Shown here in pieces: positions 45,874 through 54,963 of a stretch of DNA of 64,000 nucleotides. Origin of the DNA: Nocardia iowensis (GTDB lineage: Bacteria; Actinomycetota; Actinomycetes; Mycobacteriales; Mycobacteriaceae); assembly GCF_019222765.1 (NCBI RefSeq), contig NZ_CP078145.1, positions 8,680,001 to 8,744,000 of the forward strand, given 5' to 3'. Below the pieces are notes generated by a model that saw nothing but the letters and a program-made list of their open reading frames with translations, made no database searches and had not been told where the DNA came from. Made by a program: the position numbers and the translations under genes. Numbering within the stretch: the stretch's first letter is position 1; each line of letters starts with the position of its first letter.

Positions 45874-47211
45874 ATGGCACACCCGGGTTTCACCCCGACA
45901 CAGCTCGCGGCCCGCGCCGCCTACCTGCTGCGCGGCAACGACCTGGGCACGATGACCAGCGCCGCGCCGCGACTGTATCCGCACATGTGGAGCTGGGATG
46001 CCGCGTTCGTCGCGGTCGGGCTGGCCCCGTTGAGCGTGGAACGTGCCGTGATCGAGCTGGACACATTGCTGTCCGCGCAGTGGAAGAACGGGATGATCCC
46101 GCACATCGTCTTCGCCAACGGCGTCGACGGCTATTTTCCCGGCCCGGCCCGGTGGGAGTGCCGCAAGCTGGCCGCCAACGCGCCCGACGGCCCGGACACC
46201 TCCGGTATCACCCAGCCGCCGGTGCACGCCATCGCGGTGCAGCGCATCCTCGATCACTCGCGCAGACACGGCCGCAGCACCCGCGCGGTCGCCGAGGAAT
46301 TCCTGAACCGCCGCTGGCCGGACCTGGTGCGCTGGCATCGCTGGCTGGCGCACGCCCGCGACCCCAAGGAAACCGGGCGGATCACGCTGTACCACGGCTG
46401 GGAATCCGGCATGGACAACTCGCCGCGCTGGGACCGTGCCTACGACAACGTGGTCCCTGGCGATCTGCCGCCGTATCGCCGCGAGGACGTGCTGGTGGTC
46501 GCCGATCCGACCCAGCGACCCAGCGACCGCGAATACGACCGCTACCTGTGGCTGGTCGAGCAGATGCGCCGGGCAGGCTACGACGACTACCAGCTGGCCT
46601 CGACGATGAGCTTCGCCGTCGAGGACGTGTTCGTCACCGGGATCTTCGCGCTGGCCTGCGAGGTGCTCGCGAATATCGGCGAGGAGTACAAGCAACCGCA
46701 CGCCGACGTCCGCGACCTGTACGCGTGGGCCGACCGGTTCCGAGCGGGCGTCGTCGCGACCACCGATGCCCGCTCCGGCGCGGCCAGAGACTTCGACGTG
46801 CGGTTGCAGCGCTGGATCGGCACCGAGACGCTGTCGATGTTCGCACCGCTGCTGTGTGGCGGGCTGCCGCGCGACACCGAACGCAGCCTGCTGCGCACCT
46901 TCGAGGGGCCGCGCTTCTGTGGGCATCCGGATCTGCGCTACGCGCTGCCGCCGTCGACCTCGCCGGTATCGCGGGACTTCCGTTCCCGCGAGTACTGGCG
47001 TGGCCCGGTGTGGCCGGTGATGAGCTGGCTGTTCTCCTGGGTGTTCGCCAGGCGCGGTTGGGCGGAGCGCTCGTTCATGCTGCGCGCCGAGGGCTTGCGC
47101 CAGGCCAGCGACGGCAGCTTCGCCGAGTATTACGAGCCGTTCACCGGAGAACCGCTCGGCAGCATGCAGCAGTCGTGGACGGCCGCGTCGGTGCTCGACT
47201 GGCTCGGCTGA
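45874..47211 (+). CDS. ggh: Glucosylglycerate hydrolase (GH63-type)
   Basis: 445 residues from ATG 45874, one fewer than the M. hassiacum enzyme. It hydrolyses glucosylglycerate, a nitrogen-starvation solute and methylglucose polysaccharide precursor, to glucose and glycerate. The (alpha/alpha)6 barrel shows SWDAAFVAVGLAPLSVERAV, then HGWESGMDNSPRWDRAYDNV and YWRGPVWPVMSWLFSWVF. Asp181 (in GMDNS) and Glu418 (in FAEYYEPF) line up with the catalytic pair I recall as D182/E419. Frames extending further upstream overlap the divergent SDR gene and are rejected. Confidence 0.92.
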   Translation: MAHPGFTPTQLAARAAYLLRGNDLGTMTSAAPRLYPHMWSWDAAFVAVGLAPLSVERAVIELDTLLSAQWKNGMIPHIVFANGVDGYFPGPARWECRKLAANAPDGPDTSGITQPPVHAIAVQRILDHSRRHGRSTRAVAEEFLNRRWPDLVRWHRWLAHARDPKETGRITLYHGWESGMDNSPRWDRAYDNVVPGDLPPYRREDVLVVADPTQRPSDREYDRYLWLVEQMRRAGYDDYQLASTMSFAVEDVFVTGIFALACEVLANIGEEYKQPHADVRDLYAWADRFRAGVVATTDARSGAARDFDVRLQRWIGTETLSMFAPLLCGGLPRDTERSLLRTFEGPRFCGHPDLRYALPPSTSPVSRDFRSREYWRGPVWPVMSWLFSWVFARRGWAERSFMLRAEGLRQASDGSFAEYYEPFTGEPLGSMQQSWTAASVLDWLG

Positions 47212-47324
47212 GCACGCGAACCAGCGGTTTGCGGCACGTCGGCTCCGCGTTCAAGTAAACGTTGCGCAACTGCCTCTTCCGCAACACTGGTCACAGTAAG
47301 AACAAATGGCTATCGTCGAACGCC

Positions 47325-48059
47325 ATGGACAACCCTCGTTCGAGCTCGACCATCCGTCGCCGCGGTACGGCGCTGTCCCTGATCGCCCTTTCGGGCATCC
47401 TCACGGCAACCTTGTCGCCGACCGCCGCGGCCGCACCGACCGGACCTGACGTCTCGTCCTGGCAGCACATCGACGGGCGACTAATCGACTGGTTCGCGGT
47501 GCGACGCTCGGGTCATGAGTTCGCCATGGTGAAAGCCACCGAGGGCATCAGCTACATCAACCCGTACTTCGTGCCGGACAGCCTGCTGATGCGGGCGGCG
47601 GGCGTTGCCCGAGGGACCTACCACTACGCACGACCGAACCTGCCGCCGGAACCGCAAGCCGCGCTGTACGCCACGGTGGTGCTCGGCCAGAACGGGGCGC
47701 TGGATCTGCCGCCGGTGCTCGATCTGGAGACCACCGGCGGACTGCCGCCCGCCGCACTGATCGACTGGACGCGCCGGTATCTGAACACCGTGCAGGCGCT
47801 GACCGGACGGGTCCCGATCGTCTACACCTATCCGCATTTCTGGCGGACGGCGATGGCCGACACCGACGAGTTCACCCGATATCCGCTGTGGATCGCCGAC
47901 TATCGGGGCAACGAGGCCCCCGAGGTGCCGGGTGGCTGGCCGACCTGGACGTTCTGGCAGACCACTGACAGCGGTGGCATCGACGGCATCGCGGGGCCAA
48001 CCGACTTGAACGTATACAGCGGCGCCCAAGGCGATTTCGCACGCTTCGCCAATATGTAG
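47325..48059 (+). CDS. Secreted GH25 lysozyme-like muramidase
   Basis: 244 residues. The Sec signal peptide runs to about residue 36 (TAAAAP). The GH25 barrel begins GPDVSSWQHIDGRLIDWFAV with the conserved D-x-S-x-W-Q. The catalytic acidic pair lies in PPVLDLETTGG. LWIADYRG and WQTTDSGGIDG complete the active-site set. The enzyme cleaves peptidoglycan outside the membrane. TATCGT 8 bp upstream of the ATG suggests a leaderless-type start. Confidence 0.9.
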   Translation: MDNPRSSSTIRRRGTALSLIALSGILTATLSPTAAAAPTGPDVSSWQHIDGRLIDWFAVRRSGHEFAMVKATEGISYINPYFVPDSLLMRAAGVARGTYHYARPNLPPEPQAALYATVVLGQNGALDLPPVLDLETTGGLPPAALIDWTRRYLNTVQALTGRVPIVYTYPHFWRTAMADTDEFTRYPLWIADYRGNEAPEVPGGWPTWTFWQTTDSGGIDGIAGPTDLNVYSGAQGDFARFANM

Positions 48060-48071
48060 GATCCGGAAAAA

Positions 48072-48114
48072 CCGCGAAACCGCCACTCCTGCAGGTTCAG
48101 TGGCGGTTTCGCGG
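48072..48114. terminator. Bidirectional terminator between GH25 and phoX-like genes
   Basis: CCGCGAAACCGCCACT (48072-48087) pairs perfectly with its reverse complement at 48099-48114. The 11-nt loop contains the palindrome CCTGCAGG. It starts 12 bp after the lysozyme stop and lies 15 bp from the convergent gene end. Confidence 0.9.
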
Positions 48115-48129
48115 GACGGGCGGGGCGCG

Positions 48130-50196
48130 CTACGCGCCGATCCGGCCGCCGTTCTTCTTCCACACGACCGCGACCGAGGGCCTTGGCTGTGCGGTGCCAC
48201 CGTCGGGCCAGTGGGACAACGGATTGTCCGGCGTGGCGTCGTCGGCCTCACCAGGATGCTGCACGCACACCAGAACGCGCGACTCGGTGACCACCGGGCC
48301 ACAGGTCTCGGCGCCGCGCGGCACCGTCAGGAACTGCTTGGTCGCGCCACGATTCGCGCCGTCGAGCACCACCGAGAACAGGCCGTCGTTCGACTTCATG
48401 GCATTGCCGTCGGTGGAGATCCACAGGTTGCCGTACGGATCGAAGGCCAGGTTGTCCGGGCAGGAGATCGGGCTGACCTTCGACTTGTCGAAGCCGGCGA
48501 AGTAGGTGTCGGCGGCATTCGGGTCGCCGCAGACCAGCAGCAGCGACCAGGTGAATTCGGTGCCGGTGTGGTCGTCGTCGATCTCCAGGATCTGGCCGTT
48601 CTTGTTCAGGTTGCGCGGATTCGCCTCGTCCGGGCCCTGCTTGCCGTCCTTGCCGCGGTTGTCGTTGTTGGTCAGCGCGACATACACCTTGCCGGTGTAC
48701 GGGTTGGCCTCGAAGTCCTCCGGGCGGTCCATCTTGGTGGCGCCGACCTTGTCGGCGGCCAGCCGGGTGAACACCGCGACCTCTTCCGCGCTCATGCCGT
48801 CGACCAGCGACTTGCCCTTGCCGTCCGCACCGGTTTCCAGCAGCGGAATCCATTGGCCGGTACCGGTGAAACCCTGTTCCGAGGGCTTGGCGCCGGTGCC
48901 GTCGATCTTGTCGGCGTGGTCGCCGGTGAGCTTCGCGACATACAGCGTGCCCGCGTCCAGGATGGTCAGATTGTGCCGCATGCTCGACGCACCGCTGCCC
49001 GATTGCACCTTGCGGGTGGATACGAATTTGTACATGTAGTCGAACTTTTCGTCGTCGCCGGTGTAGGAGACGACGTCACCCGACTTCGTGACGTAGATGG
49101 TGGCGCCTTCGTGCTTGAGCCGACCCATCGCGGTGTGCTTGATCGGCGTCGAGGTGGGATCCCACGGATCGACCTCGACGACGTAGCCGAAGCGGTTGGC
49201 CTCGTTGGGTTCTTGCGCCAGATCGAAACGCTTGTCGGTGCGCTCCCAGTGGTTGGGCGTCTTGCCCGCGGTGAAGCCGTAGCGCTTGATCCGTGCCGTC
49301 GCAACGGTTTCGGCCACCTTGTCGGCGTTGGCGAAGTAGCCGTTGAAGTTCTCCTCGCCGGAAAGCACCGTGCCCCACGGGGTCACGCCGCCCGCGCAGT
49401 TGGCGATAGTGCCCAGCACCTTGGTGCCGGTCGGATCGGCGGCGGTCTTGACAAGGTCGCTGCCCGCGGCCGGACCGGTGAGCTTGAACTCGGTGGTCGC
49501 GGTGATCCGCCGGTTGTACTTGCCGAAGGCGGGGGTCAGCTTGCCGGTGCCCGGCTCGCCGCGCACCTCGACCACGGTAAGCCCGTGCGCCGCCTGGGTG
49601 ATCGCGATCTGCTCGTCGGTCGGGGCTTCCTTGTCGTAGCCGCGGAACATGTGCGGGCCCGTGGTGTATTCGTGATTGACCACCAGCAGGAAGGCGTTCG
49701 CCTGGCCCTCGATCGGCAGCAGCGCCGCGAAGTCGTTGTTGTAGCCGAACTGCTTGGCTTGCGCGGCGGCAGATTGCTTTTCGAAGTCGAAGGCGGGCGC
49801 ATCCGCGAACAGCGGATCACCCCATCGGATCACGACGGACTGGTCGTAGCCGTCCGGAATCACGATGGCGTCCTCTTTGTTCGGCGCGACCGCGGCGAAG
49901 TCGGTGCCCGTTCCGGGCGGGCCGCTCGGCGACGGCCCGGCCGATCCGGCGTTCTCCACGTCGTCACCGCAGGCCGCGAGCACACTGCCCGCACCGACCG
50001 CGAGCACCGCCGCCGCGCCACCCTTGATCAGGCCGCGCCGATTCAGGGAGCTGACGATGTCACCGAAGTACGCACCGGCAGAGGTGTTGGGCACCTCGTG
50101 GAAGCAGGCGTTCGCGCATTTGTATTCGCAGGTCACCGAAGCACGCGCGGACTGGCCGTCGTGTTTCACGAAGAGGGCGAGGGGCTTGAGGCTCAC
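48130..50196 (-). CDS. PhoX-family alkaline phosphatase, Tat-exported
   Basis: 688 residues from GTG 50196, where SLKPLALFVKH, the start seen in actinobacterial PhoX proteins, begins. After a Cys-rich leader (TCEYKCANACFHEVPNTS) comes a Tat motif SSLNRRGLIKGG, a hydrophobic segment and a lipobox-like LAACGDD. The large DUF839 beta-propeller follows, with WGTVLSGEENFNGYF and SCPDNLAFDPYGNLWISTDG, which carry the calcium and iron ligands in known PhoX. It releases phosphate from organic esters outside the membrane. A single imperfect PHO-box-like element, GTTCATC, lies upstream near 50240. Confidence 0.9.
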   Translation of the reverse strand: MSLKPLALFVKHDGQSARASVTCEYKCANACFHEVPNTSAGAYFGDIVSSLNRRGLIKGGAAAVLAVGAGSVLAACGDDVENAGSAGPSPSGPPGTGTDFAAVAPNKEDAIVIPDGYDQSVVIRWGDPLFADAPAFDFEKQSAAAQAKQFGYNNDFAALLPIEGQANAFLLVVNHEYTTGPHMFRGYDKEAPTDEQIAITQAAHGLTVVEVRGEPGTGKLTPAFGKYNRRITATTEFKLTGPAAGSDLVKTAADPTGTKVLGTIANCAGGVTPWGTVLSGEENFNGYFANADKVAETVATARIKRYGFTAGKTPNHWERTDKRFDLAQEPNEANRFGYVVEVDPWDPTSTPIKHTAMGRLKHEGATIYVTKSGDVVSYTGDDEKFDYMYKFVSTRKVQSGSGASSMRHNLTILDAGTLYVAKLTGDHADKIDGTGAKPSEQGFTGTGQWIPLLETGADGKGKSLVDGMSAEEVAVFTRLAADKVGATKMDRPEDFEANPYTGKVYVALTNNDNRGKDGKQGPDEANPRNLNKNGQILEIDDDHTGTEFTWSLLLVCGDPNAADTYFAGFDKSKVSPISCPDNLAFDPYGNLWISTDGNAMKSNDGLFSVVLDGANRGATKQFLTVPRGAETCGPVVTESRVLVCVQHPGEADDATPDNPLSHWPDGGTAQPRPSVAVVWKKNGGRIGA

Positions 50197-50349
50197 GGCC
50201 GAACGGTAAATGATTCGGACAATCCGGAAACGACATACAGATGAACAGCTGGCCAATTAGGTAACCCTCAGTTTGCTGGCGCGGAACTCGGCACTATTGC
50301 CCAGCCCGGCGAGTGCGGCGGTGATCCAGCGGTTGGTGCCGATGCTGTC

Positions 50350-50378
50350 GGCCCGCTCGAACGGAACTCGAGCGGGCC
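50350..50378 (-). terminator. Terminator after the LpqH-like gene
   Basis: GGCCCGCTCGA (50350-50360), loop ACGGAAC, TCGAGCGGGCC (50368-50378). The perfect 11-bp stem begins 9 bp after the end of the lipoprotein gene on the minus strand. The remainder of 50197-50387 has no gene. Confidence 0.8.
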
Positions 50379-50387
50379 GAGCACGAT

Positions 50388-50921
50388 TCAGCCGCCGACG
50401 ACGGTGGAGCAGGCGAAGGTGATGTCGAACTTCGAGGTCTTGGGGCCGGCGAGCGGATTGGTCAGATCGGCGCTGACGCCCTCACCGGTGACCTTGTAGG
50501 TGTTGCCGTCCTTGGTGAGCGTGGCCGAGCCGCCCGGCATACCGTTGCCGAAGCCGACGGCGTAGGGCTGGCCCGAGTCGCCGCCCTTGCTGCCCGCGAT
50601 GCCCACCGCCTGCACGGTGTCGGTGCCGGTGATGGTGGCACTCACCGACAGGTTGCCGTAGGCGGCGTTGGCGGTGTCGGTCAGCGCGAGGGCCAGCGTG
50701 CCGCCCTGCTCGGCGCACGTCGTGGTGAACTTCGCGTCGAACGCCTTGCCGTCGACCGAGGCAGTCGACTTGCTCGACGACGCCGGATCGGCCTGCGGGG
50801 CAGGGGCCGCCGAGGAGGACTTGGCAGGGGCACTGCTGGAGTCGTCGCTGCAACCGGTGACGAAGAGCGTGGCAGCGGCGGCAGCGGCGACGAGGGTGGC
50901 GGTGACGGACTTGGTGTTCAT
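50388..50921 (-). CDS. LpqH-family (19-kDa antigen-like) lipoprotein
   Basis: 177 residues. Lipoprotein signal peptide with lipobox LFVTGC (Cys24), then a Ser/Ala/Pro-rich linker and a beta domain with two conserved Cys: FTTTCAEQGG and ITFACSTVVGG. This fits the mycobacterial 19-kDa LpqH family. The protein is anchored to the outer face of the cytoplasmic membrane. AGGAGAAACC precedes the ATG. It is divergent from the CHAT operon. Confidence 0.9.
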   Translation of the reverse strand: MNTKSVTATLVAAAAAATLFVTGCSDDSSSAPAKSSSAAPAPQADPASSSKSTASVDGKAFDAKFTTTCAEQGGTLALALTDTANAAYGNLSVSATITGTDTVQAVGIAGSKGGDSGQPYAVGFGNGMPGGSATLTKDGNTYKVTGEGVSADLTNPLAGPKTSKFDITFACSTVVGG

Positions 50922-51048
50922 GGTTTCTCCTAGGTTCGTGCGGCCCGGGGTGGCTGGGCCGATACGAGAAAGGTAGGAACCGTTCGCGCCCTACCGATCC
51001 CAGGTTTTTCCCGGGTCGAATCGGACAAAAGTCCGTTAACCTGGTCGG

Positions 51049-52413
51049 ATGCGACGACCGCGCGCCATGGTGCTCGATGAGGTGTGGCGCAAGCTCGACG
51101 GCGTCGAACCGCTCAGCGGTCCGCACGGCGGGCCGTTGCGCCGCACGGTGAAGCTCATCCTCGATCCGCTGGTGATCCGGCCGGTACAGCATCCGGCGTG
51201 TGCCGGGCCGATCGTTACGGCCGACGGCGCCGTGTTGCTCGCCGCACGGGTGCACGCCGCGGCGGATGTGCTGCGCGCGACGGCGGCCTGGTTCACCGTG
51301 CTCAAACAGGTACGGCGGACGTTGCGGATCACCGAGGGGAATCCACAGGATCTGTACTTTCAGCGCTGTTTCGAGCTCGCGACAACGGCAGGCATGCCGA
51401 ATCCGTTGCGGGACAAAGCGGTAGCCGAGGCGGCCTTACGCGATGTGCACGAATACGCGGCGGGCCGCACTACCCAGGCGTTGAAGGATTACGTCGCCGA
51501 ACGGGCTCCGGAGCTCGCGGCACTGGTCGAAGTCGCCTGGCAACGGCGGCCGTTGACGGGTCCGCCAGGTGGCGATCACGCCGTTACACTGACCGGGTTG
51601 CTCGACGCGTGTGCCGCTGCCCGTCTAGGGCAGAGTGCGGCCAACGGGCAGGCCGAGCTGGATCGCCTCGTCGCAACCCACGCGGGTACGCACGCCGGAA
51701 TACGACTGTGGCGGAATGGATCCGGTTACTCCGCAAATGGCCTCGGACTCACGGCCCACCTGGTGCCCCAGCCGCCCGCGGTCGGTGCGGGAGCTTCGAA
51801 ATCCACCCTCGGCCTGCCGTTCGACCGCACCGTATACGAGCGCGTGTTCACCGCTTTGCAGACGTCCAGCGAACGCGCTGAGCTGCCGCCCATTCCTGAG
51901 TTGGTGGCGACCGAGATTGCCCGGAGTTGTTCGCCCTGGGCACTTTTGGATGAAACCCTGCGGGTAGCGGCCACGGCAGGCATCGTCCTCGCGAACGGGC
52001 TCTCGCCGATCGGGACAGCCGTACGAGGGCACCGTCCGCATCTCGGCGTGACGCGTTTGCCGCCGCGGGAAACCACCGCGCATCGAGTTATCAACAGCCG
52101 CTGGCAACGTGAGGCGTACGTACTACAGGCTCGGCGGCTGGTGGTGCGGATCGACACGGATTCACCGCCGTCCGGGCCCCTGGCCGCCATCGCCGCGGAG
52201 TTGTCCACGCCGTGGCGGCCGTACCTGCGCCGGTTGTGGGTTCGCCTGCACGGTCGGGATGTTCGCGAGTTCTCGGTGTCGGATCCGGACGAACTTTGGG
52301 ATCTACTCGACGGGGTGGCGCGCTCGGTCATCCTCGACCACCGGACGCGCGTCAAGCAGGCGCTGAGTGTCATTGCGGCCGAACCGGACTCGACGGAATC
52401 GAGGGCGAGCTGA
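51049..52413 (+). CDS. CHAT-operon protein A, unknown function
   Basis: 454 residues, first gene of a four-gene operon. I recognise no domain. It has no signal peptide or membrane helix and appears mostly helical. The N-terminal quarter has LRRTVKLILDPLVIRPVQHP and VLRATAAWFTVLKQVRRTL. The C-terminal part contains PWRPYLRRLWVRLHGRDVRE and two further long helices. There is no ribosome binding site. TAACCT lies exactly 6 bp before the ATG, placing the transcript start at the ATG (leaderless), and a small dyad CGGAC-AAAA-GTCCG sits just upstream. The stop overlaps the next start by 1 bp. Confidence 0.75.
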   Translation: MRRPRAMVLDEVWRKLDGVEPLSGPHGGPLRRTVKLILDPLVIRPVQHPACAGPIVTADGAVLLAARVHAAADVLRATAAWFTVLKQVRRTLRITEGNPQDLYFQRCFELATTAGMPNPLRDKAVAEAALRDVHEYAAGRTTQALKDYVAERAPELAALVEVAWQRRPLTGPPGGDHAVTLTGLLDACAAARLGQSAANGQAELDRLVATHAGTHAGIRLWRNGSGYSANGLGLTAHLVPQPPAVGAGASKSTLGLPFDRTVYERVFTALQTSSERAELPPIPELVATEIARSCSPWALLDETLRVAATAGIVLANGLSPIGTAVRGHRPHLGVTRLPPRETTAHRVINSRWQREAYVLQARRLVVRIDTDSPPSGPLAAIAAELSTPWRPYLRRLWVRLHGRDVREFSVSDPDELWDLLDGVARSVILDHRTRVKQALSVIAAEPDSTESRAS

Positions 52414-53441
52414 TGAACGACACGGTGCGGATTCGGCGGGCTGCCGACGGGCTGTGGATCATCGCGCCCGACGGTGCGCCGACCGTCCTCGATGGTGCGG
52501 CGGGGAGCGATGTGCTGGTGTTGGAGGTGGCGGGCGGGCATCTGACCTGGCAGCTATTCGGTGGACAGACCATTCCGGCGGCCGTCATCGATGACGTGCA
52601 GCTCGCGCAAGAGTGGCTTTGGGCCGTCTTCGGCGAAGAGATCGCGCTGGCGGTCGATGCGGGTGGCACCGGCGAATTCGGTGTCGTCCCCGGCTTGCCG
52701 GAGCTCGTCGCGAGCGCGTGGCGGCTCGGGTACGCGCACTGGGCGGCACGGTGGTGGCCTGCGTCGATCATCGATGGCATCGCGCCACTGGACGAGCGGT
52801 TGCTGCTGGACGAGATCGCCGCGCTGTCCGGGGAATGCGAGATGCTCGTCGACGGCGCCGATGCGTCCTTCGTAGCGCAGACCGGCCAACTGCCGGGTAT
52901 CCGAGGCCGCACCGACGACTATGCCCTCGCCGCGGGCCCGGCGACTTCCGTGCCGAGTGGCGTCTTGGTGCTGGCCAGAGGCACCGGTGGATGGGATTGG
53001 CGCCATTGCCCACCAGGGCTGCTCGATGCGTCCGACAACGCTGTGTCGTGGGCCGTGGTGCGGGGTGCGGGAACCACGACGGTGCTGGTGCGGGTGGTCG
53101 CCGCACCTCAGCTGCGTGGCGACGTGCCGCGGCATCTGCTCCCACACGCGCTGGTACGGACGGCCGCCGGAACGATCGAGGCAACGCTGGCGCTCGACGG
53201 TGATGCGTGGACCACGGAGGTCACCGCGCCCGTCGGGGCGGAATCCGGCGTGGCCGTGCAGGTTTCCGTCCCGGGCGTCGGCGTCGAGGACAGCGCCGAA
53301 AGTAGCGGCCCGGACAATCGGCAGCGGGTGCGCGAATTTGCCGCCCTACGCCTGAGTCGCGCGACCGAAACGCCCGATAACCTCGCTGACGCGCCTTTGC
53401 TCGCCGAAATGGCAGCTGCCGCATCGGATTCGGATTTCTGA
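52413..53441 (+). CDS. CHAT-operon protein B, unknown function
   Basis: 342 residues from ATG 52413, overlapping the previous stop (TGATG). The first 60 residues are beta-rich (LWIIAPDGAPTVLDG). A distinctive middle segment contains LGYAHWAARWWPASIIDGIA, followed by an acidic helix LLLDEIAALSGECEMLVD. A beta-rich region follows (VSWAVVRGAGTTTVLVRVV), and the last 60 residues are variable. It is soluble. I recognise no family. Tight coupling to the TPR and CHAT genes implies that it belongs to the same complex or pathway. Confidence 0.75.
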   Translation: MNDTVRIRRAADGLWIIAPDGAPTVLDGAAGSDVLVLEVAGGHLTWQLFGGQTIPAAVIDDVQLAQEWLWAVFGEEIALAVDAGGTGEFGVVPGLPELVASAWRLGYAHWAARWWPASIIDGIAPLDERLLLDEIAALSGECEMLVDGADASFVAQTGQLPGIRGRTDDYALAAGPATSVPSGVLVLARGTGGWDWRHCPPGLLDASDNAVSWAVVRGAGTTTVLVRVVAAPQLRGDVPRHLLPHALVRTAAGTIEATLALDGDAWTTEVTAPVGAESGVAVQVSVPGVGVEDSAESSGPDNRQRVREFAALRLSRATETPDNLADAPLLAEMAAAASDSDF

Positions 53442-53442
53442 C

Positions 53443-54963
53443 ATGGACGAGGAAACAGCCGCTGACGGCCGTGCGCAGCTCGCCGCGGGTGCCGACGCGT
53501 ACACCCGCGGTGATACTGCCGAAGCGCTGCGCATCTTCGAGGACGCCGCTCGGACCACCACCGGCGATGTCCGCCTCGGCGCCATCGTCAACGCGGCGAG
53601 CATGGCCGACGAACTCGGCGACCACGCCAGATCGCTGAGCCTGTATCGCGAGGCACTCGCCGCCATGCCCGCGGACGCGCCCCGGCTACGCCCCAACGCG
53701 CTGGTCAACATGTCGCAGGCATTGCAGCACCTCGGCGAGCTCGACGCGGCCCAGGACGCATTGCAGCAGGCGCGCGAATTGCTCGCCGACAGCACCGATC
53801 AGGGCGTCCTGCGGGTGTCCTGTCTGCTGTCGTTGACCGCCGTCGCGCTGCATCGCCAGCACTGGGCGGATGCCGCCGAACTCGCCACCGAATCGCTCGA
53901 CGCGGCACGGCGGTTCGCGCCACAGCTGGCCGGACATCCGCTGATGAACCTGGCCGCCACGTTTTTCGAGACCGGACGCCGTGACCTCGCCGTTGACTTC
54001 GGCCAGCAGGCCCTCGCCGCGTTCGAGGCGGCGGGCGACCGCAATGCCGTCGCCGAGACCCAGCAGAATCTCGCCACCATGCTGGTTCGCCTCGATCGCT
54101 TCGACGAGGCGGAAGCGCCGCTGCACGCCAGCCAGCAGTACTTCGAGCAGGCCGGACTCGGCTACCGTGCCGGAATCGGCCTCAAGACAATGGCTTTCCT
54201 CGCCGAAGGCCGCGAGGATCTCGAGCAGGCCAAGGCCCTCTACATCCGGAGCCTGGCGTACTTCGTCGAGTCCTGCGCGGTGCTGGACGCCGCCGACCTG
54301 CGCATGCGTCTGGCCACGGTGGCCTTCAAGACCGGGCAGTACGAGGAATGCGAAGCGTTGCTTGCCGAGGCGTTCGACGCCTACACCGAACGCGGTCTCG
54401 GCTTGCACTGCGCCCAGCTCGATTTCTGGCATGCGACGCTGCTGGAAGGCGCTGTCGCCGCAGAGGACTCGCCTTCCGCCGAGTTGCTCGCGCGCGCGGT
54501 CGACCTGGCCGTTCCGGCAGCGCTCGCCATCGACGCGGTGCGCTACACCCTGCCCAACGGTAGCCAGCGCGACCAATGGCACCGCAAGATCGCCGACCCC
54601 GCCATGCGATTGGCCTTTCGGTTCGCCTACCTGGCGGGCGATGGCCTGCTCCTCGCCGACTTGATCGAAACACAGTGTGCGGGTACGACATTGAACATCG
54701 ATAGATCCGACGACGGCCGCGCCGGTCGGCTGCCACTCGAACTCCTCGACCCGCCGCCCGAACTCGCCCAGCATCCCGGAGCCGCCGCACTCCAACTGGG
54801 CGCGGCGCTGGCCGAGGTCGCGGCGGGCGCGGGCCTTCCGGTCTCGCCGCCGCCACGTCTCGCACTCGCCGCGGAGGGCCGGATCGCGCTGGCGCCGTAT
54901 ATCGCCGCCGCCGAACAACGCTATGGCCGGGTGATCCGAGACAGCCGGGTGCTGACGATATGA
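53443..54963 (+). CDS. CHAT-operon protein C, tetratricopeptide repeat protein
   Basis: 506 residues, starting 1 bp after the previous stop. Residues about 8-330 contain at least seven TPR-type helical hairpins, including AGADAYTRGDTAEALRIFED, NMSQALQHLGELDAAQDAL, NLAATFFETGRRDLAVDFG and NLATMLVRLDRFDEAEAPLH. Residues about 340-506 are a less regular helical domain that includes LRFAYLAGDGLLLADLIE-like sequence and ends near RYGRVIRDSRVLTI. In many actinobacteria such TPRs are fused to a CHAT protease. Here the protease is the next gene, overlapping by 4 bp (ATGA). Confidence 0.85.
   Translation: MDEETAADGRAQLAAGADAYTRGDTAEALRIFEDAARTTTGDVRLGAIVNAASMADELGDHARSLSLYREALAAMPADAPRLRPNALVNMSQALQHLGELDAAQDALQQARELLADSTDQGVLRVSCLLSLTAVALHRQHWADAAELATESLDAARRFAPQLAGHPLMNLAATFFETGRRDLAVDFGQQALAAFEAAGDRNAVAETQQNLATMLVRLDRFDEAEAPLHASQQYFEQAGLGYRAGIGLKTMAFLAEGREDLEQAKALYIRSLAYFVESCAVLDAADLRMRLATVAFKTGQYEECEALLAEAFDAYTERGLGLHCAQLDFWHATLLEGAVAAEDSPSAELLARAVDLAVPAALAIDAVRYTLPNGSQRDQWHRKIADPAMRLAFRFAYLAGDGLLLADLIETQCAGTTLNIDRSDDGRAGRLPLELLDPPPELAQHPGAAALQLGAALAEVAAGAGLPVSPPPRLALAAEGRIALAPYIAAAEQRYGRVIRDSRVLTI

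Noticed and set aside
48100..50244. 714-codon plus-strand frame opposite the PhoX gene
   Set aside because: Antisense shadow: no domain, skewed composition, and the opposite strand has a complete PhoX with a Tat signal.
50197..50280. PHO box upstream of phoX
   Set aside because: Only one GTTCATC-like half repeat could be seen, not the direct repeat required for a PhoP site.
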